Shown piece after piece: positions 7,453 through 14,430 of a DNA stretch of 22,113 bases (position 1 is the stretch's first letter; every line of letters starts with the position of its first letter). A program made the position numbers and the translations under genes. The notes beneath the pieces were generated by a model. The model ran no database searches and was not told the DNA's origin. It worked only from the letters and a program-made list of their open reading frames with translations. Origin of the DNA: an uncultured delta proteobacterium (lineage in GTDB: Bacteria > Myxococcota_A > Polyangia > Polyangiales > Polyangiaceae); assembly GCA_903858055.1 (NCBI GenBank), contig CAIOHM010000198.1:1-22113 (forward strand). The letters run 5' to 3'.

Positions 7453-8546
7453 GCATGCGCCGCCTTCGCCCCGTCCACGTGGGCCTCGTCTTCGGAGCCC
7501 TCGCCCTCTTCGGTGTCATCCTTCGCGGCGTGGCCGACGGTCCGCCGAACATCGCCCGCGCCGCCGACGCCGAGAAGGCCAAGCGCGACGCCCTCCCCAT
7601 GGCGGGAGGAAAGGACGAGCGCGGAGCCGCGATTCCTGCGGGAAACCACGTCGCGGGGAACGGCGTCGTCGAACCGAACGGCCGCGAGATCCGCGTTGCG
7701 GGTGCCGTACCGGGGCGCATCGCACGCATCCTCGTGAAGGAAGGCGAATCGGTGGTCGCCGGCGCGCCGCTCGTCGAGCTCGAAGCCACCGTGGAGCGGG
7801 CAGCCCTGCGCGCGGCGGAGGCGGAAGTGCAAGGGGCGCAAGCGGACTACGATCGCGTGAGCCACGGCTTGCGGCGCGAAGACGTCGACGCGGTCATCGA
7901 CGAGGCCAATTCGAGCCGCGCGCGCGCGGACCTCTCGAAGTCGACGCTTCAACGCCTCGAGGCGCTCGCGAAAGCGGGCGGCGTCTCCGTCGACGAGCTC
8001 GACCGCGCACGACAAAATGCAGCGAGCGACGAAGGCCTCGCGCGTGCGTCCGATGCACGGCGCCGTGCAGCACTCGCAGGCTCGCGCGCCGAAGACGTCC
8101 TCGCTGCGAAGGCCCGCCTCGAGCTCTCGAAGGCGCGACGTGACCAAAGCCAAGCGCAGCTCGACAAGCTCACGATCGCCGCGCCACAGGCCGGCGAGAT
8201 CCTCCAGGTGAAGGCCCGCGTGGGCGAATACTACAACGTGCAGGGTGACCCGCTGCTCGTGCTCGGCGACACGTCCGTGCTCCGCGTGCGCGTCGACATC
8301 GACGAGCGCGACATTGGCCGCGTGGCTCTCGGCGCCGAGGCGTTCGCGACGACCGAAGCCTTCCGCGATCGTGTCTTCAAGGGCAAGGTGGTGGAGGTCG
8401 CGCGGCGCATGGGGCGCAAGAACGTGCGCACGGACGACCCGAACGAGCGCATCGACACGAAGATCCTCGAGGTCGTGTTCCAGCTCGAAGAGACGAAGCC
8501 CCTCGTGCCGGGCGAGCGCGTCACGGGCTACGTCACGATGAAGTGA
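7449..8546 (+). CDS. HlyD/DevB-type periplasmic adaptor (membrane fusion protein)
   Basis: 365 residues. The ATG at 7449 overlaps the ATPase stop (ATGA); a second ATG at 7455 is possible. One N-terminal membrane helix (about 9-27) anchors it in the inner membrane. A lipoyl-like half follows (GREIRVAGAVPGRIARILVKEGESV, given as about 78-102), then a long charged helical hairpin (about 115-240) and the second lipoyl half (IAAPQAGEILQVKARVGEY), ending in a beta-barrel domain. The segment GRKNVRTDDPNERIDTKILE recalls the DevB group of adaptors. It would link the permease to the TolC trimer. It completes a full tripartite exporter in the order regulator, channel, permease, ATPase, adaptor. Confidence 0.9.
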   Translation: MSMRRLRPVHVGLVFGALALFGVILRGVADGPPNIARAADAEKAKRDALPMAGGKDERGAAIPAGNHVAGNGVVEPNGREIRVAGAVPGRIARILVKEGESVVAGAPLVELEATVERAALRAAEAEVQGAQADYDRVSHGLRREDVDAVIDEANSSRARADLSKSTLQRLEALAKAGGVSVDELDRARQNAASDEGLARASDARRRAALAGSRAEDVLAAKARLELSKARRDQSQAQLDKLTIAAPQAGEILQVKARVGEYYNVQGDPLLVLGDTSVLRVRVDIDERDIGRVALGAEAFATTEAFRDRVFKGKVVEVARRMGRKNVRTDDPNERIDTKILEVVFQLEETKPLVPGERVTGYVTMK

Positions 8547-8569
8547 ACGCACGCCCTCTCGCGATGACG

Positions 8570-8601
8570 ACGGCGCCGCGACTCGAGAGAGGCGGCGCCG
8601 T
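8570..8601. terminator. GC-rich hairpin between convergent genes
   Basis: ACGGCGCCGC (8570-8579) is perfectly repeated in reverse complement at 8592-8601 with a 12-base loop, 23 bases after the adaptor stop. The tail TTCGTGTTTGG has only a broken T run. It lies between the end of the exporter operon and the end of the GST gene, so it may serve both. Confidence 0.6.
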
Positions 8602-8627
8602 TCGTGTTTGGGGATGCGCTCGGGACC

Positions 8628-9281
8628 TCAGCCGAAGCCGGCGCGCTTCACGATTGGGTGCGCGTTGATGGGCGCGGCGAACGCGACGAGCTCCGCGGGC
8701 ATGCGCGCGTTCAGCGAGAGGATCTGCCTCGCGGGTGCCGAGACCTCCGCGCGCGCCGGAAGCCCCTCGAACCAGCGGACGAGTGTGGCGAGCCAAATGT
8801 CCGCCGCGTTGATGCCGTCGGGGCCCACGGTGGGCCGGTCGAGCCCCTGAAGTTCGCGTGCGAGCGCGTCGAGCGTGCGTTCGGCGCGACCGAGGCGCTC
8901 CTCGACGTACGCGCTCCACTCCGGCGCGCCGCGAAGCGCCCACGCGCGCGTCCCAAGGTCCACCAAGATGTTCAAGGCGACATCGACGTAATCGCACACG
9001 CGAAGGGTCGTCGAGAGCTCGGAGGGGCCGGCCGGAAAGAGGCGCGGGGTGGGAAAGGAAAGATCAAGCCACCGCACGATGGAGAGCGAGTCGACGAGGA
9101 CCTGCCCGTCGCCCGCGACGTACACGGGCATCGTGGCGGTCGCGGCGATTTGCTGCGCATGCGCGAGACGACTCGAATCCGCACGGCAGTCGACGAGCTC
9201 GACCGGGACGCTCTTCAGGGCGAGCGCGATGCGCACGCGGGCGGAGAAAGCCGACGACGGAAAGTGAAACAGCTGACCCAT
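8628..9281 (-). CDS. Glutathione S-transferase-like protein
   Basis: 217 residues from the ATG at 9281; an in-frame extension of 12 residues upstream lacks domain character. The N-terminal thioredoxin-like domain is visible: LFHFPSSAFSARVRIALALKSVPVELV, with S9/S10 or S13 near the active-site place, the cis-proline P52 in ATMPVYV, and DSLSIVRWL (64-72) at the usual glutathione gamma-glutamyl binding motif [ED]S-x-x-I. An all-helical C-terminal domain follows (PTVGPDGINAADIWLATLVRW with the N-capping D). Cytosolic; may conjugate glutathione to an electrophile or do another thiol reaction, but the substrate is unknown. It is 102 bases downstream of the OPX gene on the same strand and looks like a separate function. 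Confidence 0.85.
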   Translation of the reverse strand: MGQLFHFPSSAFSARVRIALALKSVPVELVDCRADSSRLAHAQQIAATATMPVYVAGDGQVLVDSLSIVRWLDLSFPTPRLFPAGPSELSTTLRVCDYVDVALNILVDLGTRAWALRGAPEWSAYVEERLGRAERTLDALARELQGLDRPTVGPDGINAADIWLATLVRWFEGLPARAEVSAPARQILSLNARMPAELVAFAAPINAHPIVKRAGFG

Positions 9282-9383
9282 GCGCGCGATGATGACCTCG
9301 CGAACCGCGCCCCGCAACGATCAATTAACGCAGTGCGCAATTTTTCCCGAATACCCGTGTTTCTCGGGCTTCGGCGCTCTTCG

Positions 9384-9983
9384 TCAAAACGCGCGTTGGT
9401 CGACGCGCACGGTGTCGCCGGCTTGGAGCATGGGGTTGGGCTCGCGTCCCTCGGTGATCTCGTCCACGCTCAGGCTGACCGTGACCACCCTGCCCACGCG
9501 GTCCGTCCGCATGAGCACGACGTTGTCGCGATCGGCGATGGCGGTGAAGCCGCCCGCCTGCGAGATCGCCTCGACGAGGCGCATGCCATCGCTCCAGGAG
9601 AGCGTTCCGGGCTTGGCCACCTGACCGAGCACGTTCACCTTCTTGGAGTTGTACTGCTTGATGAGAAGCGACAGCTGAGGATCGCTGTAGATGCGCTCTT
9701 CAACGAGACGCTTGCGGAGGAGATCCACGACCTCCTGCGGCTCGAGGCCCGAGACCTTGACACGCTTCACGTACGGGAAGTCGACGGTGCCGTCGGGCTG
9801 CACGCGGTACTCGAGCGGGAGGTCCTTCTCGCCAAGCACCGCGACCGCAAAGACGTCCCCGGGCCCGAGCGTCGTGCTGGTCTCGGGCGGAGGCAGCACC
9901 GAGACGCGCGACGCGTTGTGCTTGGTGCAGCCTGCGAGAGACAGACCGAGCGCGAGCACCGAAGCCCAGCGTCGAAGCGTCAT
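9384..9983 (-). CDS. Short outer-membrane polysaccharide export (OPX) lipoprotein
   Basis: 199 residues. Lipoprotein signal with lipobox LAGC (C19). The Poly_export domain follows: STTLGPGDVFAVAVLGEKDL (37-54), YRVQPDGTVDFPYV (59-72), VVDLLRKRL and LLIKQYNSKKVNVLGQV. One SLBB-type domain runs from about 114 to the end (GQVAKPGTLSWSDGMRLVEAISQAGGF...AGDTVRVDQ). Wza of E. coli is about twice as long, with more SLBB-type domains and a C-terminal amphipathic helix that crosses the outer membrane; this protein ends at the SLBB and cannot cross. In M. xanthus, short OPX proteins of this kind (EpsY-type) work with a separate beta-barrel partner. The barrel gene directly upstream, 10 bases away, is the natural partner. 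It is the last gene of the long minus-strand cluster. Confidence 0.9.
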   Translation of the reverse strand: MTLRRWASVLALGLSLAGCTKHNASRVSVLPPPETSTTLGPGDVFAVAVLGEKDLPLEYRVQPDGTVDFPYVKRVKVSGLEPQEVVDLLRKRLVEERIYSDPQLSLLIKQYNSKKVNVLGQVAKPGTLSWSDGMRLVEAISQAGGFTAIADRDNVVLMRTDRVGRVVTVSLSVDEITEGREPNPMLQAGDTVRVDQRAF

Positions 9984-9993
9984 GGGGAGTGAA

Positions 9994-11370
9994 TCAGAGC
10001 GCGTAGCGGACGCCGGCGAAGGCTTCCACGCGCGACCAGTTCAGGTCGACGTAGCTGCCGCTCGTGGTGTCTTGCAGGAGCTTCTCGTCGCTGCTGTTCG
10101 ACATGTACTTGAGCGTCGCGTTGACGCCGAGCGCGCTCGAGAGGCGGTACTCGCCGAACACGGTCACGTCCGGGCGGAAGTTGCTGAACGCGTTCGCGCG
10201 CTTCTGGCCCGCGGAGTTGCCGCCCGTGAACTGCAGCGTGTTGAAGTCGATGCTGCTCGCGCCGCCTTCGAACGACGCGTAGACCTTGCCCTGCCAGAGG
10301 TAGGTCGCGCGGGCGTAGCCGCGGTTCAGGGTGAACACGCTGCCGAGCATGCTGGGCTGGAAGTCTCGGAGGAAACCCACGGCCACCGCGTTCGACGACG
10401 CCGAGTCCGCGTTACCTGCGTCCGGCAGCGCCGCCGCATCGAAGAAGTACCGCACTTCGCCTTGCGCGATGACGCCCGCGAAGTTCGAGCCAAGGTCGCT
10501 CGCAGCGCTCTGCACACCCGCGTCGCCGTAGCCCGCGGCGAGAAGAACGCCGATGCGCGGGGTGAGGAGCCCCGAGGTGCCAACCTTGATGCGCAGCGGC
10601 GCGAGGTCACGCGTGTCGCTGGTATTCTTGTTGTAGGCCATCGAGCCGTACGCGCCGTCGAGGAACAGCGCGTTGCGGGGGCGGAAAAGCCAGCGCGCGC
10701 GCGCCGTGGCCGTGTGCTCGGTCTGCCCGAGGGACTCGTTGTTGTCGAAGCTCGTGAAGCGACCGCGGTAGCCGCCGCGGAACTCGAGCGTGCCGCCGCC
10801 CGGGCTGTAAACGAGCTCGCCGTTCGCGAGCGCGTCGTTGCGGGCGAACATGAGGTTCGGGTCGCCGCTCGCGGTCGGGTTCACCGTGCGCACGAGACCT
10901 GCGCCGAGGTTCGCACCAAACGGCTGCTTCGGTGCAATCTGCACGTCGAGCGAGAGGTTACCGCCGAGGTTGCGCTGGTTGCTCCACTCGCTCGAGAGGT
11001 ACTCGCGGTACGTGGCCGCACCCGCCACGCGGAACGTGACCTTTTGCGGGTCGCCCGCGGCCCCGCCCATACGGTCGCCCGAGAGCGAACCGACGGAGAT
11101 CGAAGGGGTGACGCGAAGCACCGGGAGGCCCACCACCGGAAGCCCGTTGCCCGCGCCATTCAGAGCGAGTCGGTCCGACGAGTCGGAGCGGAGGAACCAG
11201 TTGGAGTCGTAGCCGAGCTCCGTGCCGACGCCCGGGTGGACCTCGAGGTTGCCAGCCTTCACGCCAGGGCCTTCGGTGGCCGCGCGGTCCTTCAACCAAA
11301 CCTGCGCAGACGCGCTCCCCGGCACGAGCAGGGCGAGCACGGTCGCCACACCAAGCGTTCGACGAATCAT
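9994..11370 (-). CDS. Outer-membrane beta-barrel, probable partner of the OPX protein
   Basis: 458 residues from the second of two adjacent ATGs (11370), better spaced from GAGAGAG; ATG 11373 is also possible. A clear signal peptide (MIRRTLGVATVLALLVPGSASA/Q) is followed by EVHPGVGTELGYDSNWFLRS and then many alternating strands separated by turns (GGTLEFRGGYRGRFTSFD, NALFLDGAYGSMAYNK, GRASFEGGASS-like), enough for roughly 16-18 strands, with GVRYAL at the end. Two assignments compete. It may be an EpsX/Wzp-type barrel forming the outer-membrane part of a polysaccharide translocon with the neighbouring short OPX protein. Or it may be a GltH-like barrel of the gliding complex, since it lies soon after the PglI/GltG-like gene. 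The tight link to the OPX gene favours the first. The sequence shows the barrel; the role is inferred. Confidence 0.85.
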   Translation of the reverse strand: MIRRTLGVATVLALLVPGSASAQVWLKDRAATEGPGVKAGNLEVHPGVGTELGYDSNWFLRSDSSDRLALNGAGNGLPVVGLPVLRVTPSISVGSLSGDRMGGAAGDPQKVTFRVAGAATYREYLSSEWSNQRNLGGNLSLDVQIAPKQPFGANLGAGLVRTVNPTASGDPNLMFARNDALANGELVYSPGGGTLEFRGGYRGRFTSFDNNESLGQTEHTATARARWLFRPRNALFLDGAYGSMAYNKNTSDTRDLAPLRIKVGTSGLLTPRIGVLLAAGYGDAGVQSAASDLGSNFAGVIAQGEVRYFFDAAALPDAGNADSASSNAVAVGFLRDFQPSMLGSVFTLNRGYARATYLWQGKVYASFEGGASSIDFNTLQFTGGNSAGQKRANAFSNFRPDVTVFGEYRLSSALGVNATLKYMSNSSDEKLLQDTTSGSYVDLNWSRVEAFAGVRYAL

Positions 11371-11409
11371 CATCTCTCTCGACAAAGGGTCCCCCAAACT
11401 CCGATTGAC

Positions 11410-12066
11410 TCAGCGAGCCGAGGTCGAAACCGGTATCGCCGGCTGGTCCGGGAGCGTGTTTTGGTTCGCGATCGGCGCGTCGTTCGCGCTTCCGCTGCTC
11501 GCTCCGCCGCCCATTTGGCTCGACGACTGACGGCCGTTCGAGTCGGCGGCGCCGGTGAGTGGATCGACCGCCGGATACTCGGAGGTCTGCGTGGCGCTCG
11601 GCGTGCCCGGGTCCGTGGTCACGTTGACCGTGGCCTCGTCCTGCATGCGCGTGCCCTCGCCCACGGCCTGGCTCGTGGCATTGAGGTACTCGTCGCCACG
11701 CTCGCCGATGATGGCAAGCACTTCGCTGTCCTGCTTCGCCGAGGCGGCGTCACCGCGCTCCACGGCGGCCTTCACCGACGCGCGCCGCTCGACCGCGGAA
11801 CGCAGCGATGCGTTCGCTTGCGACAGCTTCTCGCTCAGGAAGAGGACCTTGACGACGTTGCGCTCGGACCGTGCAACGTCGAGCTGACGCTGGATCGTGC
11901 TCACTGCACTCTGCAAGCGTTCGACGACGGCGTCCGCCTTCGCGACGAGTTCGGCTCCACCCTCGACGGGACCGGACGCCGCGGGCGCCGATTCGCTCTG
12001 AGCAAGGGCAGTGCCCGCCGTGGCAGCGGCGAGCGCGGTGACAAGGATCAAGGTACGGGAACGCAT
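11410..12066 (-). CDS. Exported coiled-coil protein of unknown function
   Basis: 218 residues, not recognised as a named family. A signal peptide ends near residue 22 (TALA/QSES). Residues about 38-110 are strongly helical and charged (AELVAKADAVVERLQSAVS, RSERNVVKVLFLSEKLSQA, AVERRASVKAAVERGDAASA), likely a coiled coil. The last 80 or so residues are low-complexity, rich in S, G, P and T (SSSQMGGGASSGSANDAP) and probably disordered. There is no cysteine, so it is a soluble periplasmic protein, not a lipoprotein. A GGAGG 6 bases before the start and a good upstream promoter suggest it leads its own transcript with the barrel and OPX genes. Its place suggests a helper or spacer between the inner-membrane PglI-like protein and the outer-membrane port; this is inference. 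Confidence 0.82.
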   Translation of the reverse strand: MRSRTLILVTALAAATAGTALAQSESAPAASGPVEGGAELVAKADAVVERLQSAVSTIQRQLDVARSERNVVKVLFLSEKLSQANASLRSAVERRASVKAAVERGDAASAKQDSEVLAIIGERGDEYLNATSQAVGEGTRMQDEATVNVTTDPGTPSATQTSEYPAVDPLTGAADSNGRQSSSQMGGGASSGSANDAPIANQNTLPDQPAIPVSTSAR

Positions 12067-12084
12067 AGGTAGCCTCCGTCGAGC

Positions 12085-12113
12085 AGTATCGTAGGTCTTC
12101 GATAGCTCGTCAA
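12085..12113 (-). promoter_or_regulatory. Internal sigma-70-like promoter
   Basis: On the minus strand TTGACG (12113-12108), a 17-base spacer and GATACT (12090-12085). Five of six -35 bases and four of six -10 bases match consensus at ideal spacing. It would start RNA about 12 bases before the ATG of the 218-residue protein, with GGAGG (12077-12073) at the very front of the transcript. It lies in the 58-base gap, the largest within the envelope cluster. Confidence 0.55.
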
Positions 12114-12124
12114 TCGTCGCTTGC

Positions 12125-13555
12125 TTACTGCTTGATAAAGTTCACGGGCAGTTGCACCGGAGCGCCACCGCCGCCCGGAGGCGCAAACTCCGCGTTGCGG
12201 ATTTTCTTCTTGATGCAATCGAGCACAAAGTCGTTGAGACCCGAGTTTTCGCGGACCTCCACGCTCGTAACTTCGCCGTTCGGCCCAACGTTCGCCACGA
12301 AAACGGCGCGACCGCTCATGGCCGGGTCTTGCTCGAGACCCTTGTTGTAGCACTGGCGGTAGCCAGGCTTCAGCTTGTTGACGGTCGCCTCGAGGTTGTC
12401 GATTTGAACCGTCGACGTGGCCTTGCCAATTTGAATGTCACCCTTCGGGCCCGCCACCGCCACGGCGCCAGCGCTGCCGCCCGTGCCCGAACCGCCGGTG
12501 CCGCCGCCGATGCCCGCGAGGCCACCGCCGCCACCACCCGGACGTACGGGGCCGCCGCCGCCGGTGCCAAGCTTGAGGTCACCACCCGCACCCGCCTGAG
12601 CGCCTGCGCTCGAGGCTGCAAGCTTCGAGACGTCGCCGCCCGGGACTTCACCGGCCTTGAGGGCGCCCGCGACCGTCGGTCCCGAGCCGCCGAGGGCCGC
12701 GAGCGTCGCGGTCATGAGGGCGTCCGCTTGCGCCGAGAGGGCCGCCGCCGCCTTGTCGCTGACCTTGGACTTGCCTGCGCCGCCGGGGGTCTTGGGAGCC
12801 GCGCTGGAGGGAGCTGCGGCCTTGGAGGGCTCCGCCTGCTTCTTCTCCTCTTTCTTGCTCTTGTCCTCTTCGGTCTTCTCTTCCTTTTGCTCGACCTGCG
12901 GCTGAGGGATGTTCTTCACCGCCTCGAGGAGCCCCTGGAAGGCCTCGTCTTCGTCGTGAACGGGGTCGAACCAATCGGTGTACATTGCACCGATGAAGCC
13001 AAAGTGGAGCAGGAACGAGAACGCCGCGATGATCGCGAGGTTCCAGTCGATCGTGTTCGCGATGCCGCCCTGGATCGAGAGCGGAATTTGCGGCTTCGGC
13101 TGCGGAGGAGGGGGCGTGACGAACTGGAAGAGAATCGTGGTCTCGCCGACGACGACGCGACCGCGCGTGTCTTCGCTCAGGCGAACCTGGTAGACGTTCC
13201 CGTTCTTCTTCGCCGTGCCACGGAGCGCCGCGAGGTCCGAGATGCCCGTCGGGAGCGCGAGGCGCCCGGACATTCCGTCGATGAAGTTCAACGCGTACTC
13301 GGTGCCCGCGAGCTCGAACAGCGTGAAGCGCTCCGGGAGCAGCTCCGAGCCGATCGTGAAGGTCGCCTTCTCGCTCGTGCCGACGGTTACCGGGCCGCGC
13401 TGCTTGATGATGCGCTCCTCGATGACGCGCCCGCCCTTGGCGACGATGCCAATGCGAAGCACTTTCGGGCCGTTTTGAGTCTGGATGGCCCGCATGACGG
13501 CGGTCATCTGACCGGTGCGACCCGAGCTCTGTCCTCCCGCGGAAGGCTGCGACAT
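12125..13555 (-). CDS. FHA-like/TM/AgmX-PglI C-terminal domain protein (PglI/GltG-like)
   Basis: 476 residues. The order is: an N-terminal cytosolic FHA-like domain (about 33-146; RGPVTVGTSEKATFTI, RFTLFELAGTEYALNF, MSGRLAL); a proline stretch PPPPQPKPQ; one membrane helix (about 172-191); a Lys/Glu-rich linker (221-241); an Ala/Pro then Gly-rich linker (242-372, with long Gly runs); and a periplasmic AgmX/PglI-type, TonB-like domain (about 383-476). That last domain has the family's paired cysteines C402 (RQCYNKGL) and C447 (LDCIKKKI), the GPNGEVTSVEV hairpin and PPGGGGAPVQLPVNF. In M. xanthus, GltG/PglI and GltJ/AgmX of this build link the inner-membrane AglRQS motor to outer-membrane Glt proteins. 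GGAGG lies 9 bases before the ATG. The domain call is firm; orthology to GltG is likely but unproven. Confidence 0.9.
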   Translation of the reverse strand: MSQPSAGGQSSGRTGQMTAVMRAIQTQNGPKVLRIGIVAKGGRVIEERIIKQRGPVTVGTSEKATFTIGSELLPERFTLFELAGTEYALNFIDGMSGRLALPTGISDLAALRGTAKKNGNVYQVRLSEDTRGRVVVGETTILFQFVTPPPPQPKPQIPLSIQGGIANTIDWNLAIIAAFSFLLHFGFIGAMYTDWFDPVHDEDEAFQGLLEAVKNIPQPQVEQKEEKTEEDKSKKEEKKQAEPSKAAAPSSAAPKTPGGAGKSKVSDKAAAALSAQADALMTATLAALGGSGPTVAGALKAGEVPGGDVSKLAASSAGAQAGAGGDLKLGTGGGGPVRPGGGGGGLAGIGGGTGGSGTGGSAGAVAVAGPKGDIQIGKATSTVQIDNLEATVNKLKPGYRQCYNKGLEQDPAMSGRAVFVANVGPNGEVTSVEVRENSGLNDFVLDCIKKKIRNAEFAPPGGGGAPVQLPVNFIKQ

Positions 13556-13585
13556 GCGCGTATTCCTCCAAATATCCGACGTACG

Positions 13586-14179
13586 TTAGGCTGTCGAGTC
13601 TACATCAAGTGAGCCGTCGAGCGCGAGATTCGGATCGGACGCTCGTGTTTTCTTCGGCTCCAGGCGCTCCAGCAGGCGCGCGTATTGGGTGCGGTCGTCG
13701 CCGAGCGCACGAATCGTCGCACGATGTATGGCCGAGAGCGCGCCGGTCGCGGCGAAGCCCAGGAGGATGCACGCGAGGCCTTGCCCGAGGGGGCCCTCGA
13801 GGTCGAAGGACCGCTCACCCGCTTCGCCGGCGATCCCCAACCGGACGCACCATGCCGCTCCGCAGAAGCTGGCCGAGGTGGCGATGCGCGCGCACGCCCG
13901 CAGCTCGCCCACCGGGATGCGCAGGAGGTGATGGAGGGTGCCGTCGGCCTCGCCGAGCCAGAGATCCCGCGCTCGCGACGAGTGTGCGCGAGCCGCTTCG
14001 AGGAGAGGCTCGTAGGCAAACGCCCGCGAACCTGCGAGGGCCGCCTCGAGGCGAGCTGGGCTGCCCGTTACGAGCACACCGGGATCGAGGTCGAGGTGAC
14101 GAAACCCGTCGCTCGCGATGCGCCACGCAACGCCCAGGGCGCCAAACAGCACCGCGCCGAGCACGAGCAAGACGAGCAT
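13586..14179 (-). CDS. Two-helix inner-membrane protein, unknown (GltF position)
   Basis: 197 residues from the ATG at 14179, which overlaps the previous gene's stop by one base (TGATG); longer upstream frames are shadows. A hydrophobic helix starts at once (1-18, LVLLVLGAVLFGALGV) and a second lies at about 131-150 (LGQGLACILLGFAATGALSA). Between them is a loop of about 110 residues with three cysteines (C96, C106, C111) that would lie in the periplasm, and a charged tail follows (ARLLERLEPKK). No named family is recognised. It stands between the TPR lipoprotein and the PglI-like gene, the place held by gltF in the M. xanthus order as recalled. An inner-membrane part of the same complex is likely; the biochemical role is unknown. 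Confidence 0.78.
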   Translation of the reverse strand: MLVLLVLGAVLFGALGVAWRIASDGFRHLDLDPGVLVTGSPARLEAALAGSRAFAYEPLLEAARAHSSRARDLWLGEADGTLHHLLRIPVGELRACARIATSASFCGAAWCVRLGIAGEAGERSFDLEGPLGQGLACILLGFAATGALSAIHRATIRALGDDRTQYARLLERLEPKKTRASDPNLALDGSLDVDSTA

Positions 14180-14430
14180 CAGAAGGGGGCGGAGCCCGTG
14201 GCACCCTCGATGCGGTCGAGGAAGCTCTTCTTCGGTTCGCTCGACTGAAGCCGCGTGGGGAGCTTGCCGATTTCTTGCGCGGCGACGGGCTTCTGCACGC
14301 GGCCGACGACGGTCGTTTCGCGCACGACGATGACGCCGCCGCCGCCCTTGCCCTTCGACTGCGCGAAGGACGGATGGGCGAACATGCAGACTGCAAACAG
14401 CGCCGCGAGCGCGTGGTGCATGCGGATCAT
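14179..14430 (-). CDS. Small exported protein (83 residues), unknown
   Basis: A real small gene, judged by its frame and joints: its ATG overlaps the TPR lipoprotein's stop (ATGA), a GGAGG lies 10 bases ahead, and its own stop overlaps the next start (TGATG). A signal peptide is clear (MIRMHHALAALFAVCMFAHPSFA/Q, cut about 23). The mature peptide is only about 60 residues: a Gly/Lys-rich start (SKGKGGGG), then VIVVRETTVVGRVQKPVAAQEI, then KKSFLDRIEGA. The GRVQKP core followed by a SFLDRI-like end looks like a conserved peptide rather than random sequence. It has no cysteine in the mature part and no second membrane segment, so it is a free periplasmic protein. No function is known. Confidence 0.8.
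   Translation of the reverse strand: MIRMHHALAALFAVCMFAHPSFAQSKGKGGGGVIVVRETTVVGRVQKPVAAQEIGKLPTRLQSSEPKKSFLDRIEGATGSAPF

Noticed and set aside
9282..9383. Possible terminator or promoter between the OPX and GST genes
   Set aside because: A 5-bp CCCGA/TCGGG stem is present, but on the minus strand it is followed by A, not T, residues, and no -35/-10 pair of fair quality and spacing was found. Nothing supportable remains in this 102-base gap.
9691..12072. 793-codon + strand open frame
   Set aside because: It crosses three minus-strand genes and their gaps, and its product is Arg/Val/Glu/Ala-rich with no recognisable motif. Long antisense frames are common in high-GC DNA.
12152..13612. 486-codon + strand open frame opposite the PglI-like gene
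   Set aside because: The opposite frame has FHA-like, TM and AgmX/PglI domains; this one has only low-complexity sequence mirrored from the Gly- and Lys/Glu-rich linkers.
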